Assembly: GCA_003054655.1 (NCBI GenBank)
Contig: QAYZ01000013.1
Location: 62,001 to 126,000, forward strand
Origin: Spartobacteria bacterium LR76
GTDB lineage: Bacteria; Verrucomicrobiota; Verrucomicrobiia; Chthoniobacterales; Terrimicrobiaceae
Length of the DNA stretch: 64,000 nt
Direction of reading: 5' to 3'
The notes under the pieces were generated by a model, which was given only the letters and a program-made list of their open reading frames with translations, did no database searches and had not been told where the DNA came from. Of the stretch, positions 1 to 8,889 are shown in pieces (position 1 is the stretch's first letter; each line of letters opens with the position of its first letter). The position numbers were made by a program, and so were the translations under genes.

Positions 1-1417
1 TTGCAAGAATGCCTCCGACAGATAGGCCCGAGCCGGTGAGGAGCGCGCTCCAGGCTCCGCCTGTCGTTCCTTTTCTCCAGTAAAGCCCGCCGATGATGCA
101 GGCTCCGGCTCCGCCGACATAGATCGCCGTCGTCACCGCCCACCACATCACGATGTACTCCGTCTGCTGAAAAAGCGCGCCAAAGAAAAAGGCAAATATC
201 GCCACTCCTACGACTGCCCAACGAAGTACGCGCACGTGCTGTTTGGGTTCGAAGGGTTTTCTCCGCAATGGCAAAAGAACATCCTGTACAAAGATGCCGC
301 TCCAGGAGTGCAGGTGGGTCGAATCTCCGCCAAAGATCCCCATGACGAGAATGGCGCAAAGGATGCCCCTCACGCCGATGGGAAGCAGATTGGCCAAGGC
401 GACGGGAATTTCCATTTGTTTCTGAGTCTGGGGATCGGAGATCTGGGCAAGCTGATCGCGAACCTCCATGGCTCCCTTGGCGAAATCGGGATGCGACAGA
501 TAGGTCATCGCGCAGACCGCGAGCAGGGTCACGACCGCCACCTTGCCGGATTCCCGCCAGCGCCCGAGGATCCCGCCCATCACCGAGGCATGCGGCGTGA
601 TCGCGGCGGAGTTGTAGGCATTGGCATTTTGCCAGGCCATCGTCCCGTACACGCCGACAAACAGGCCCATGAGCACGTACCAGATGTTGAAATCCTTTAG
701 TTCGCCGGAGTCAAAGGGGTTGACTAGAGAATGACCCGCAGGCTGGCTTGTCAGTACCTCGCTGATCTGCGACCAGCTAAACATCGTCAGGAGCGAGGCG
801 ATAATGATGAGGTAAAAAAACTGGGAGAGCATGCCCTCGATGCAATCGGTCACCATCACTGTGATCAATCCGCCCGAGAGCGTGATAAATACCGTGATAG
901 AAAGAAAGACGGCCATGAGCAGAAGCGACGTCGAGACCGTGAGGGAAAAGAGATGCAGTGAGGGGGGAAGGCCAAGGAAATAAACCATGCATCGCGCACC
1001 GACAGCGGGGATGATGCCGAAATTCACGATGCCCGCACCGAAGCCCAACATGCCGGTGAAAACGCGGAATCTCCTGCTGTATCGCAGCTCAAAGAATTGC
1101 GCGATCGTCATGGCCCGTGTCTCCCGGTAGCGGTAAACAACGAAACCTGAGATAGCCACGATGAGAGTGACGGGGACGGCGATCCAGCTCCACCAGACTA
1201 GCGTAAACCCGGAGCGGGAGATCACCTCGAAGCTCGCGACGAAAACTACGGCCCCGGCCTGCATCTCACCCTTGGCTACGGCCAGCAGATAGGGGCCGGC
1301 CAGTCGGCCGCCGGAGAGGAAGTCGGCGACACTCCGCATGTACTTTTGCGTCAGCAGTCCAACACTCAGCACGAGCACCAGTGGAAGCCCAAAAACGAGC
1401 CAGTCGATTATCGTCAT
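1..1417 (-). CDS. Sodium:solute symporter (SSS family), 3' end off the window
   Basis: Reading the minus strand from an ATG at 1417 gives an uninterrupted frame of about 470 residues that leaves the window at base 1, so the C-terminus is missing. It starts MTIIDWLVFGLPLVLVLSVG and carries repeated hydrophobic segments, with a conserved-looking first helix followed by a segment containing DFLSGGRLAGPYLLAVA, typical of SSS transporters (compare the second SSS gene at 49543). These inner-membrane proteins import sugars, sialic acids or similar solutes with sodium. It lies 21 bases downstream of the dehydrogenase gene and probably ends the LacI-controlled locus. The substrate cannot be deduced. 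Confidence 0.85.
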   Translation of the reverse strand, partial: MTIIDWLVFGLPLVLVLSVGLLTQKYMRSVADFLSGGRLAGPYLLAVAKGEMQAGAVVFVASFEVISRSGFTLVWWSWIAVPVTLIVAISGFVVYRYRETRAMTIAQFFELRYSRRFRVFTGMLGFGAGIVNFGIIPAVGARCMVYFLGLPPSLHLFSLTVSTSLLLMAVFLSITVFITLSGGLITVMVTDCIEGMLSQFFYLIIIASLLTMFSWSQISEVLTSQPAGHSLVNPFDSGELKDFNIWYVLMGLFVGVYGTMAWQNANAYNSAAITPHASVMGGILGRWRESGKVAVVTLLAVCAMTYLSHPDFAKGAMEVRDQLAQISDPQTQKQMEIPVALANLLPIGVRGILCAILVMGIFGGDSTHLHSWSGIFVQDVLLPLRRKPFEPKQHVRVLRWAVVGVAIFAFFFGALFQQTEYIVMWWAVTTAIYVGGAGACIIGGLYWRKGTTGGAWSALLTGSGLSVGGILA

Positions 1418-1438
1418 GGTTTCCGAAAGCGAAGGGCC

Positions 1439-2500
1439 TCAGGCGAGATTGGCCAGCATGGAGGGTGACACGGCGTAGCGAAGGGCCTCCCCTTTTTCCC
1501 AAGCGCAGAACTCCTCGATGCAAAAATCTGCCATGCGCAAGACCTCATCCCCGACCGATCCTGCGATGTGCGGAGAAAGCCATACGTTGGGCAGAGAAAA
1601 GAGCGGCGAGTCCGGGTCGGGAGGTTCCGGCCAGGTAACATCGAGAAGCACGGTCAGGTCCGGACGTTTTCTCAGCACGGAGATCATTTCCCGCTCGGCG
1701 ACGGTGGCACCCCGGCCCGTGTTGATAAAGGTGGCATTTGGCGGCATGCGGACAAAGAGTCCTGCGTCGAGCACTCCCCGGGTTTCCGGCACATCGGCGA
1801 GGTGGTTGCTTACGACGTAGGCCCGCTCAAAGGCATCCCGGAGCGAGACCTTCTCCACCCCGAGCCTCACGGCGTCTTCATTGGAGAGGAATGGATCGAA
1901 CACAACCACCTTGAGCCTGAAGGGCTTGAGACGCTCGATCACAGCGCTGCCGATGGCTCCGGCACCGAGGATCGCTACGGTCGCGCCGTAGTTTCCCCGA
2001 CCATGAAAGCCGGGAAAATGATCTGGTTGCTGGAACTTTCGGGAATTGCTCCAGTAGGCCTTGGTAGAGAGGAGTATCTGAGCCACGGTGAACTCCGCGA
2101 CGGGGATCGCATTGGCCCGCCATGCGCTAACAACCAGGATGTTGCGCTTGAACAAAGGGTAGGCAAAGTCCTGCACGGAACCCGCAGCATAAAAGACGGC
2201 CTTGAGCGACGGCAGGCGGTCGAGTTCGGCAGGGCCGAGAGACGGCATGCTCCAAGTGCTGAAGATGACCTTCAGGTCCTGCAGGCGGTCGGCGTGTTCC
2301 TCGAAGTTGTCGAGCGAGATGAGCGTCGGGTAAAGATCGGTCAACGATGCCACCCTCTCCCGGCGGCCCTCCGCATAGACAAGATCGATGACGCGCTTTT
2401 CTCCGAAGAAGGCGGCCTTTTTCCGGCCTCCGCCCTCGGACAAAAATGAATATGCCGCCCCGTTGATCCGGGCGGTGAGCTCCACATTGGACGTTATCAT
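1439..2500 (-). CDS. D-isomer-specific 2-hydroxyacid dehydrogenase family protein
   Basis: 353 residues from the ATG at 2500, chosen because GGGAAAGG lies just upstream. An ATG at 2530 would overlap the preceding stop by 11 bases, and the open frame reaches 2575. The NAD-binding motif GAGAIG is near residues 179-184. The catalytic triad typical of the family is visible: Arg about 263 in NTGRG, Glu about 292 in WPEPP and His about 311 in SPHIAG. The family interconverts 2-hydroxyacids and 2-oxoacids in the cytoplasm, here presumably on a sugar-acid product of the same locus. It sits between the toroid protein and the SSS symporter on one strand, which suggests cotranscription. Confidence 0.85.
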   Translation of the reverse strand: MITSNVELTARINGAAYSFLSEGGGRKKAAFFGEKRVIDLVYAEGRRERVASLTDLYPTLISLDNFEEHADRLQDLKVIFSTWSMPSLGPAELDRLPSLKAVFYAAGSVQDFAYPLFKRNILVVSAWRANAIPVAEFTVAQILLSTKAYWSNSRKFQQPDHFPGFHGRGNYGATVAILGAGAIGSAVIERLKPFRLKVVVFDPFLSNEDAVRLGVEKVSLRDAFERAYVVSNHLADVPETRGVLDAGLFVRMPPNATFINTGRGATVAEREMISVLRKRPDLTVLLDVTWPEPPDPDSPLFSLPNVWLSPHIAGSVGDEVLRMADFCIEEFCAWEKGEALRYAVSPSMLANLA

Positions 2501-2519
2501 TTCAAACCTTTCCCGCGAC

Positions 2520-4550
2520 TCAGGAGACATCCGGTCCCATCTGCTCGCACTGAAATCCCAGAGCCAAGGCCACACGGCCCATCACCGGTGTCACCTCTGC
2601 TGCCAGCCGCAGTTGCCAGACGGGAAACGGGCAGAAGGAATTCTCCCCTCCCGGGCCCCACTCTCTCACCGGCACGGCTTGCACGCGATATCCGCCCGTC
2701 GCCATAGCGGAATCCGGCGCCAGCTTCACCGTCACTCGTGCGCGGGCGCTGCCCCAGCGCACTGCCTCCGGCCATGCGCTATTTTGTAGTCCCTCCTCCA
2801 TCGCAACCCATTCGCCATTTTGCAGAATCTCCGGCGACAGTGGCTGTGGAATCGCGAGTAAATACGCAGCGGAGCGAATCATCAGCCCCTCGGGAAATGA
2901 AGCTCCTGCCTGCACCGTAAACTCGCAGGCTCCATAGGCGGAGTGAGCAAAGAAGCGAATTCCTTGCTCGGTCAGATCCTTTGCCCACAGCACGTCGACC
3001 GGCTGCTCTCCGATCTCCAGATTCAGCGGAGGCTCGTAGCCTCCCTGCGTGTCGCGGGACAGGAGCTGGCCGTCGCTGGTTTGCACCATCATGGAGGTAT
3101 GATCGCAAAATGACGTGCCGGAGCTTCGGAAGGTATTATCGTTAAAATCCCGCAGCTCGACATGCCAGAGACCATCCGGCTCGTTGGAGGTGGCGTAGAG
3201 CAACTCGTTCCGGGCAAAAAGGGTGGAGAGCAAAGCCCCGCCATGGATGCACCCGAGATTTGGGTCGCCGAAGTGGCGCACCTTGGGGATGTTTCGCAAC
3301 GAGGTCGTGCCAACAAAACTCGTCTCGTACGCAGGCGTACTGATCCGCAGCCAGTCATGCCACCAGGCATAGCTCCCGAAGGCTGGCGGCTCCACCGGCT
3401 CGATCTCATCGAGGCGGTATTCGTACATCGCCCGGGCCAGGTGCGAATAGAATCGTGCACCGAGCAAGGGCGGGAACTGCTTCTCGATGGTGATGTGATG
3501 CCCGTAGGGACATTGTTCCGTCAGGCCGGTCTGAGGAAACGCCGGGCTGCGCCGGAGGAAATCCACATAGCGGTCGACATACCACCGGAACCATCCCGTC
3601 AGTTCAGGACAACCCACTCGATCGGAGAGAAACGCCGCCTCGACGGGAGCAGTCTCTACAAGGCATCCCGCATACCAGGCGCGGTGTACGCCGTATCCAT
3701 CGAGATCGCTCGCGGTGTGGCCAGCGCGGGAGATGTTGCGCAGCAAACCCTGGAAGTAGCTCCGGCAAAAGGCGCTCCACTCCGGATTCTCGTCCCAGAC
3801 TCGGTCTTTCAACCCATGCGCATAGACGAAGCCAAAACCCTGCGACTCGGTGGCATAGTAAACCGGCGTGTGCGTATTGGTCGCATACTCCGTGGTCGTC
3901 CCGGAGCTGCACGTATAGTTCCAGGTCCAGTCGGGATGAAGACTAGGCTGCAAGAGCGCGCCATGATCCGCGATCGCGTTGCGGTAGGCATGGAGGCCAT
4001 TTCCCCAAAGCTGCCGACAGGCCGACTGATAGTCTTCGCGTTCGGTGACCCGCCATCCCCAATAGTAGGCGCGGAGTTCAAATCGGAGCTGCTGGGTGCG
4101 GCCGACGATACCGCCCGGCTGGCGCACGACAGGATGAAAATCGAGGACGCGCACGATGGCATCAATGGCCTCGCGAATCACATCGCAGTCCCACCCGAGA
4201 CGTGAACCGTAGAAGGCAAACGTCCCCAGTCCGTCCACCACATGGCAAGCGTGAGCCGGATGATCCGTCACGCTCCCGTCTGGTTCCACAATCAACCCGT
4301 CTGCTCGCACACTGGCAGCCAGGCTGCGCACGAGCTTCTCCGCGCGATCACGGTGCCACGGGGTCGCAGATCCCAGCAGAGCGAGATAGGTGTGATAGCT
4401 AACGAGATACTGCGCCAGTCCCCCGGAAGCAGGCAGCTCCGTCGAGGCATCAAGATAGTATCCCGAGGGGTGCCAGCTTTCCGTAAGCAAGCCGACAAAC
4501 GCGGGATTCTCCAGAAAAGCAGTCAAGTCGCACGCCGTGTGATCATTCAT
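2520..4550 (-). CDS. Hypothetical protein, probable alpha/alpha-toroid carbohydrate-active enzyme
   Basis: 676 residues, no signal peptide (starts MNDHTACDLTAFLENPAF), so probably cytoplasmic. The first 350 residues are rich in Trp, Tyr and helical segments like the incomplete toroids of polysaccharide lyases and unsaturated-glycan hydrolases. The last 250 look beta-rich, as in the C-terminal sandwich of heparinase-like proteins. I cannot assign a family. It overlaps the GH2 stop by 4 bases (4547-4550) and is followed directly by the dehydrogenase, so it belongs to the same transcription unit. A role on oligosaccharides released by the secreted enzymes is inferred from context and fold impression only. 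Confidence 0.6.
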   Translation of the reverse strand: MNDHTACDLTAFLENPAFVGLLTESWHPSGYYLDASTELPASGGLAQYLVSYHTYLALLGSATPWHRDRAEKLVRSLAASVRADGLIVEPDGSVTDHPAHACHVVDGLGTFAFYGSRLGWDCDVIREAIDAIVRVLDFHPVVRQPGGIVGRTQQLRFELRAYYWGWRVTEREDYQSACRQLWGNGLHAYRNAIADHGALLQPSLHPDWTWNYTCSSGTTTEYATNTHTPVYYATESQGFGFVYAHGLKDRVWDENPEWSAFCRSYFQGLLRNISRAGHTASDLDGYGVHRAWYAGCLVETAPVEAAFLSDRVGCPELTGWFRWYVDRYVDFLRRSPAFPQTGLTEQCPYGHHITIEKQFPPLLGARFYSHLARAMYEYRLDEIEPVEPPAFGSYAWWHDWLRISTPAYETSFVGTTSLRNIPKVRHFGDPNLGCIHGGALLSTLFARNELLYATSNEPDGLWHVELRDFNDNTFRSSGTSFCDHTSMMVQTSDGQLLSRDTQGGYEPPLNLEIGEQPVDVLWAKDLTEQGIRFFAHSAYGACEFTVQAGASFPEGLMIRSAAYLLAIPQPLSPEILQNGEWVAMEEGLQNSAWPEAVRWGSARARVTVKLAPDSAMATGGYRVQAVPVREWGPGGENSFCPFPVWQLRLAAEVTPVMGRVALALGFQCEQMGPDVS

Positions 4551-7231
4551 AGCTGCTGGGTGTAGAAGTGCTTCAACCCGCGGTGTGTATCGTATCGCAG
4601 CTCGATGGTTCCCTTGGCGTCGGCCGCGAGCGGAATCTTCACCGTCTCGCCGGGCTTGATCTCAGCAACGCCGCCTCCGCGGGAAACATCCGTGCCATTC
4701 ACCACCAGGAGATTGACATCACGCATGGCGGCCCGATCACGGTTCGTCACGACCAGCGAGCGCTCCTCACGCTGGATTACAAAAGGCAGCAACAACGCTC
4801 GCATGAACTCGAGCCCGCGCTGATCCTCCATCTCCCCGTGAAAGGGGAAGAAAAACCCTCCGGCCGATTGCGGCTCACTGGAGATCAAAGACCATTTCTT
4901 GCGAATGGCATCCTCCCATTCATCAAGATGGCCGGCCCGATCCTTCACACCATTCAAGGTTCCCCATTCCGTGAAGATGATGGGGCGCCCTCCGGCCTGC
5001 GCGGAAATTTCCTTCCACTGCTGCTCAAACACGGGAGGCCTCTCGTAGATATTCCATCCCAGTACCTCCTGACCGTCGAAGAAAAACCAGTTCTTCGCCC
5101 AGGTATCCAGATTTGCATAGGTCACCATGCGACGGGAGGGATCGGTCTCCTGGAAAGCGCTCTCGATCTTTCTCAGGTATTCCTGGATCAGCGGCTTGTC
5201 GACATAGCCAGGGGTGTGATGGATTTCATTTCCCCCGTTCCAGAGCAGAAGGTTCGGAGCTTCGTTGAGCAGTACGGCGAGCACTTTCTGCCGGTCGCAC
5301 GCAAATTGAAAATCCGGATTCAGCAGATTTCCCAGCGCCGAGATACTCCAGTTGCACGAACCGGCGGCGGTGACGGGCACAACCATCATGCCGTGATGAA
5401 ACGCCTCCTCCATCTGCCACATCTCCACGCCCTCAATGCGGATGGCATTGAGCCCTAGCTGCTGGTATTGACGCAGGAGCCTTTGGAATTCGCGACGGGT
5501 CAGCGAACGGTCATTCGCCCACTCCACGCCCGGGTTGCTATTGATACCTCGTACGAGGAACGGTTCGCCATTGAGTCGCAGTTGGCCGTCCTTGATATCC
5601 GCCACCGCTCCATTGAACGAGAAACTCTGCTGATCCAGAACCTCTCCCGCGCTTCCCGCCACCGTAGCCGTAACCCGATGATCGGCAAACCGCGCCTCGA
5701 CCGGAAACTCCGCGACCGCCCGCGTCTCCTGGGCGGCAACATCGACAGTCTTGCGCTGGTCGCCGCAGGTGAACTCCACCTTGCGAGCCATGGACGACGG
5801 CTCCAGGTCGCATTGCAGCCCATGCACGGCCAAGCCCTGATCATTCACCGCGGTCGCCGGGACACGAGTGAAGCGCTTGATCTGAGGGTTGGCGATACCT
5901 GCCAGGGTGACATTCCCGAGGATGCCAAAGATGTTCTTTGCCGCGCGATCCTCATCGCGATGCCGGAAGATCCACCAGCCGCGCATGGGATTCCCATACG
6001 TGCGCACGGCCAGCGTGTTGCGTCCAGGCAGCAGGGCGGAGGTGACGTCGTAGGCATAGGGCCAGACGTACTTCCCGGAGTAGATCGGGAGGATCAGTCT
6101 ATTCGTATCCGCCGGGATCGCCGCTGCGTCGAAAGGAAACGGGATGGAGCAGCGGTCAAAATGCTGCCATGTCACGGTCTCCTTGACCGGCTTGCCCTGC
6201 AACGAGCGGGCCCCATTTTCCACAACCCAGTCGAGCCGCTTCTCCGTCGACGCCTGGGTGCCAATCCGCTTTCCGTTCAGGTAGATCACCGCTTCGTCGG
6301 CAATGTCGTCAAATCGCAGGAAGACGCGACCCTTTGGAAAATCCTTTGGCAGCGTGAACTCCCGGCGATACCAGACGTGACCGCCGACCTGGTCGGGTTC
6401 CATCGGCTCCGGGACCTGCACTTCCTTCCAGCCGCCCGTTTCCTTCAGGTCGTCCTGGGAGAATCGACTATCCCGGAGGAAACCTTGGTCCCAGGTCCTT
6501 TCTCCAAAGTCCTTCCTGGTCCACATCCCGTTGAGCGAAAGCCTTTGCTGGAAGGGGTCAGTCGCCACCTGCTTCCAGATCACCGCCTTGGAAAAGTCCT
6601 CGTAATACGCGTCCTCGATGTGCTCCATCTCTGGCCAGGCGTATTGCCCGGCATAGGCCGCCCGCTTCGCCGCCTCCCAGCCGGGTTCCATCGGATGCAA
6701 GGCGACCTTTGTAATTTTCACCTCGGCATTGCCACGGGCGCTGCCCCCCAGATCCTGCAGGAATACATAGAGGTGATCCTTGGAGGCGCTGGGTCGGTCC
6801 TTGGACAAGACATCGAGATAGAAGCGATATGTCTGCCGGCCTTTTTTCATCAACGCGCCACCTTCGACAATCTGTCGCTCGTCCCAGAATTTCCCAGGAT
6901 CGCTCACGACCGGACACAGCCGCAGGATCGATTCCGTCGCCTCGGCCTCGATCTCCACGTAGCCGCCATCGGCGTATGGTGTCAGGTTCAGCGGGCCAAG
7001 GTCGATATGGATGTAGTCGTCGGAGTCTTTCCCGTCCGAGAAGCTGACTTTCATGCCGCCCGGCTCCGTCTTGAGCTGGAAGGCCTTTTTCCCGTCCGTC
7101 TGGACAGGTTTTACCGTCTCGGACGGCCAGAGAATCCGCTCGGCGGCGGCCTGAACCTGCGTACCCAGGAGAGAGAGACAAGCGCCTGCCAGGAACAAGG
7201 CAATACGCCAGGAGGAGCAATAATCAATCAT
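4547..7231 (-). CDS. Secreted glycoside hydrolase family 2 protein
   Basis: 894 residues from the ATG at 7231; the open frame is longer, but this start gives a clean signal peptide (MIDYCSSWRIALFLAGACLS, then a cleavage region near VQAAAE). Domain order fits GH2: an N-terminal extension, a sugar-binding jelly roll (about 270-430, with VWYRREFTLP and VIYLNGKRIG), an immunoglobulin-like domain and a TIM barrel. The acid/base Glu is about residue 669 in WNGGNE and the nucleophile Glu about 755 in FTEWG. GH2 enzymes are beta-galactosidases, beta-glucuronidases or beta-mannosidases; the activity here is open. It lies between a jelly-roll protein and the toroid protein in a LacI-linked run. Confidence 0.87.
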   Translation of the reverse strand: MIDYCSSWRIALFLAGACLSLLGTQVQAAAERILWPSETVKPVQTDGKKAFQLKTEPGGMKVSFSDGKDSDDYIHIDLGPLNLTPYADGGYVEIEAEATESILRLCPVVSDPGKFWDERQIVEGGALMKKGRQTYRFYLDVLSKDRPSASKDHLYVFLQDLGGSARGNAEVKITKVALHPMEPGWEAAKRAAYAGQYAWPEMEHIEDAYYEDFSKAVIWKQVATDPFQQRLSLNGMWTRKDFGERTWDQGFLRDSRFSQDDLKETGGWKEVQVPEPMEPDQVGGHVWYRREFTLPKDFPKGRVFLRFDDIADEAVIYLNGKRIGTQASTEKRLDWVVENGARSLQGKPVKETVTWQHFDRCSIPFPFDAAAIPADTNRLILPIYSGKYVWPYAYDVTSALLPGRNTLAVRTYGNPMRGWWIFRHRDEDRAAKNIFGILGNVTLAGIANPQIKRFTRVPATAVNDQGLAVHGLQCDLEPSSMARKVEFTCGDQRKTVDVAAQETRAVAEFPVEARFADHRVTATVAGSAGEVLDQQSFSFNGAVADIKDGQLRLNGEPFLVRGINSNPGVEWANDRSLTRREFQRLLRQYQQLGLNAIRIEGVEMWQMEEAFHHGMMVVPVTAAGSCNWSISALGNLLNPDFQFACDRQKVLAVLLNEAPNLLLWNGGNEIHHTPGYVDKPLIQEYLRKIESAFQETDPSRRMVTYANLDTWAKNWFFFDGQEVLGWNIYERPPVFEQQWKEISAQAGGRPIIFTEWGTLNGVKDRAGHLDEWEDAIRKKWSLISSEPQSAGGFFFPFHGEMEDQRGLEFMRALLLPFVIQREERSLVVTNRDRAAMRDVNLLVVNGTDVSRGGGVAEIKPGETVKIPLAADAKGTIELRYDTHRGLKHFYTQQL

Positions 7232-7250
7232 CGGACCAGGAAATTTACCG

Positions 7251-8063
7251 TTACTTGTTGGGTGGGAGCGGAGTCGTGCTGAACGTGATGTCGTCGAGCC
7301 GGACCTTCGCGCCGGGGGCGACTCCAAAACGCCCCTGTGAGTGAGGCCCGAGCACATCACCGTCCCAGAACATGCCCATCCGAAACTCCAGATCCTTCGC
7401 CGTCGGCTCACGCCCCACTGTGACATCGTACTTCCGAGTATCAGTGTGCATCACGACGTCGACGGGAATCCACTGGTCGTAATCCCATTTGCCGACATTC
7501 TGCCACTGGATGATTCCATCACCAGGGCCATTCGATGCGAGCACAACCTGCCCCTGCCGTTTATCCATCAACACGGCGATAAAGGGGCCTATGTGAAATG
7601 GGTCGCAGCCCGTTTGTTCCACGGAAAAATGCAGATAGGCTCCGATATAGTCCTCGGTATCCTTCGGCACATAGAAATAGAATCGGTAGTAGGTGACGGT
7701 GGCATCGCTCGCGGCGTCGAGCCATGCATCGCGTTTGCTTACATTAGCAGTACGGATGTAATAGTCCTCGCCGCTTTCATTGAAGATCGTCACGGCCTTG
7801 TTGCCCTTGTGCCCGGGCTGCCCAATGATCGCAAAGGATGGGGCATCGCCCGGCCATTGACTCCAGGGGGTGTCCTTGAGCCCCGGCGAAACCCATGGGG
7901 TGTTCAAGCCGTATCCCTCGAAGTTCTCTGTAACAAACTCTGCCGCACAGGCATCATGGAGCAATGCTCCCGCGCCGAGGAAAGCCACCGCCATCGAGAC
8001 GTAGCCGCGAACGCTTCTCGAAAAGCCGGTCGCCGGGTTTGTGGTGTAAGTATTCTTTTTCAT
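7251..8063 (-). CDS. Secreted concanavalin/jelly-roll-like protein
   Basis: 270 residues with an N-terminal export signal (hydrophobic stretch at about 23-36 ending near DACAAEF). The body has the pattern of LamG or polysaccharide-binding jelly rolls: an opening FVTENFEGY, a central TYYRFYFYVP strand and a closing VRLDDITFST. The same opening and closing style appears in the secreted proteins at 29835, 30720 and 48597. There is no PEP-CTERM tail and no visible catalytic motif. It sits 20 bases upstream of the GH2 gene and just downstream of the pseudopilin. A glycan-binding role is inferred. Confidence 0.7.
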   Translation of the reverse strand: MKKNTYTTNPATGFSRSVRGYVSMAVAFLGAGALLHDACAAEFVTENFEGYGLNTPWVSPGLKDTPWSQWPGDAPSFAIIGQPGHKGNKAVTIFNESGEDYYIRTANVSKRDAWLDAASDATVTYYRFYFYVPKDTEDYIGAYLHFSVEQTGCDPFHIGPFIAVLMDKRQGQVVLASNGPGDGIIQWQNVGKWDYDQWIPVDVVMHTDTRKYDVTVGREPTAKDLEFRMGMFWDGDVLGPHSQGRFGVAPGAKVRLDDITFSTTPLPPNK

Positions 8064-8069
8064 AAAATT

Positions 8070-8795
8070 TCAATCATTGGGGTTTATCGTCCACATGCCC
8101 TTGGGGTTATCGAGGGAGCCGGTGCCGACCGTCTCAGAGGGCTTAAGGATTTCGACATGACCGTCGACGAAGAGATAACTCATCATTCCCTCGTGCAGGC
8201 CGTCGGGCTTGCCATTGCCTGCGACCAGTTGTCTCGCGGGGCTGTCAATAACGCTGCAAGCCGTGGCACCGACGATGTTATCGGAGGAATCACCCTTGGC
8301 GATTGCCGAACTAAACTCGGTAATGATGATCGTCCGCGATGGCGAAGGTACGGCCACCAGCCTCACCCCGGGCAGGGAAGCCGGCATCCCGTTGGCCGAG
8401 ATGCCAAACCCATCGCTACCCCGGATCATCGAGTATGTCCGACGAAAGCGGTTTACCGAGGTCAATCCCGGCAGCTTGTCCGCCGGGCAGGACAGCACGC
8501 TTGCCGTAGGCAGCCAGATCGTGTCACGTCGAATTCCAAGGTAATCGCTGATGAGTTTGTCCCAACTCTGGGATTCGCCAGACGGCGGAGCCCAGTAGCC
8601 ATAGGGCATGGACATAGCGTTGTCCGCTGCGAAAGAGTTCAACCCGGAGCTGACCTGCCGCAGGTTTGATTGACACTTGGCCCGGTGTGCCGCTCCGATC
8701 GAGCGATTCACCAACGGCAAGAGCGTTGCAGCCAACACCGCGACGATGGCTATGCCTGCGAGAAGCTCCAGAAGGCTGAATCCTCGACTTTTCAT
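8070..8795 (-). CDS. Prepilin-type protein with H-X9-DG motif
   Basis: 241 residues from the ATG at 8795, selected because the frame upstream has no signal and the protein then begins MKSRGFSLLELLAGIAIVAV, a type IV prepilin leader (cleavage after Gly5, then FSLLE and a hydrophobic helix). Near the C-terminus, HEGMMSYLFVDG matches the H-X9-DG motif of a pseudopilin family that is abundant in Planctomycetes and Verrucomicrobia. Such proteins are thought to be minor pilins of type IV pilus or type II secretion machines. The gene lies 6 bases from the jelly-roll gene within the glycan locus, suggesting a locus-specific pseudopilin. Confidence 0.85.
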   Translation of the reverse strand: MKSRGFSLLELLAGIAIVAVLAATLLPLVNRSIGAAHRAKCQSNLRQVSSGLNSFAADNAMSMPYGYWAPPSGESQSWDKLISDYLGIRRDTIWLPTASVLSCPADKLPGLTSVNRFRRTYSMIRGSDGFGISANGMPASLPGVRLVAVPSPSRTIIITEFSSAIAKGDSSDNIVGATACSVIDSPARQLVAGNGKPDGLHEGMMSYLFVDGHVEILKPSETVGTGSLDNPKGMWTINPND

Positions 8796-8889
8796 TTTGG
8801 GAAGAACTATGAGGGGAGGGGGAAGGGAACCCGGGGAGCGAGGTTGATGCCTCACCTCCGCCAGATACGATACACTTGGAAGGAAAAAA

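Noticed and set aside
236-700. Plus-strand frame at the left edge
   Set aside because: The minus strand here reads as an SSS symporter continuing off the window; the plus frame is a shadow.
5468-7282. Long plus-strand frame over the GH2 gene
   Set aside because: The minus strand carries catalytic and signal-peptide features; the plus frame has none.
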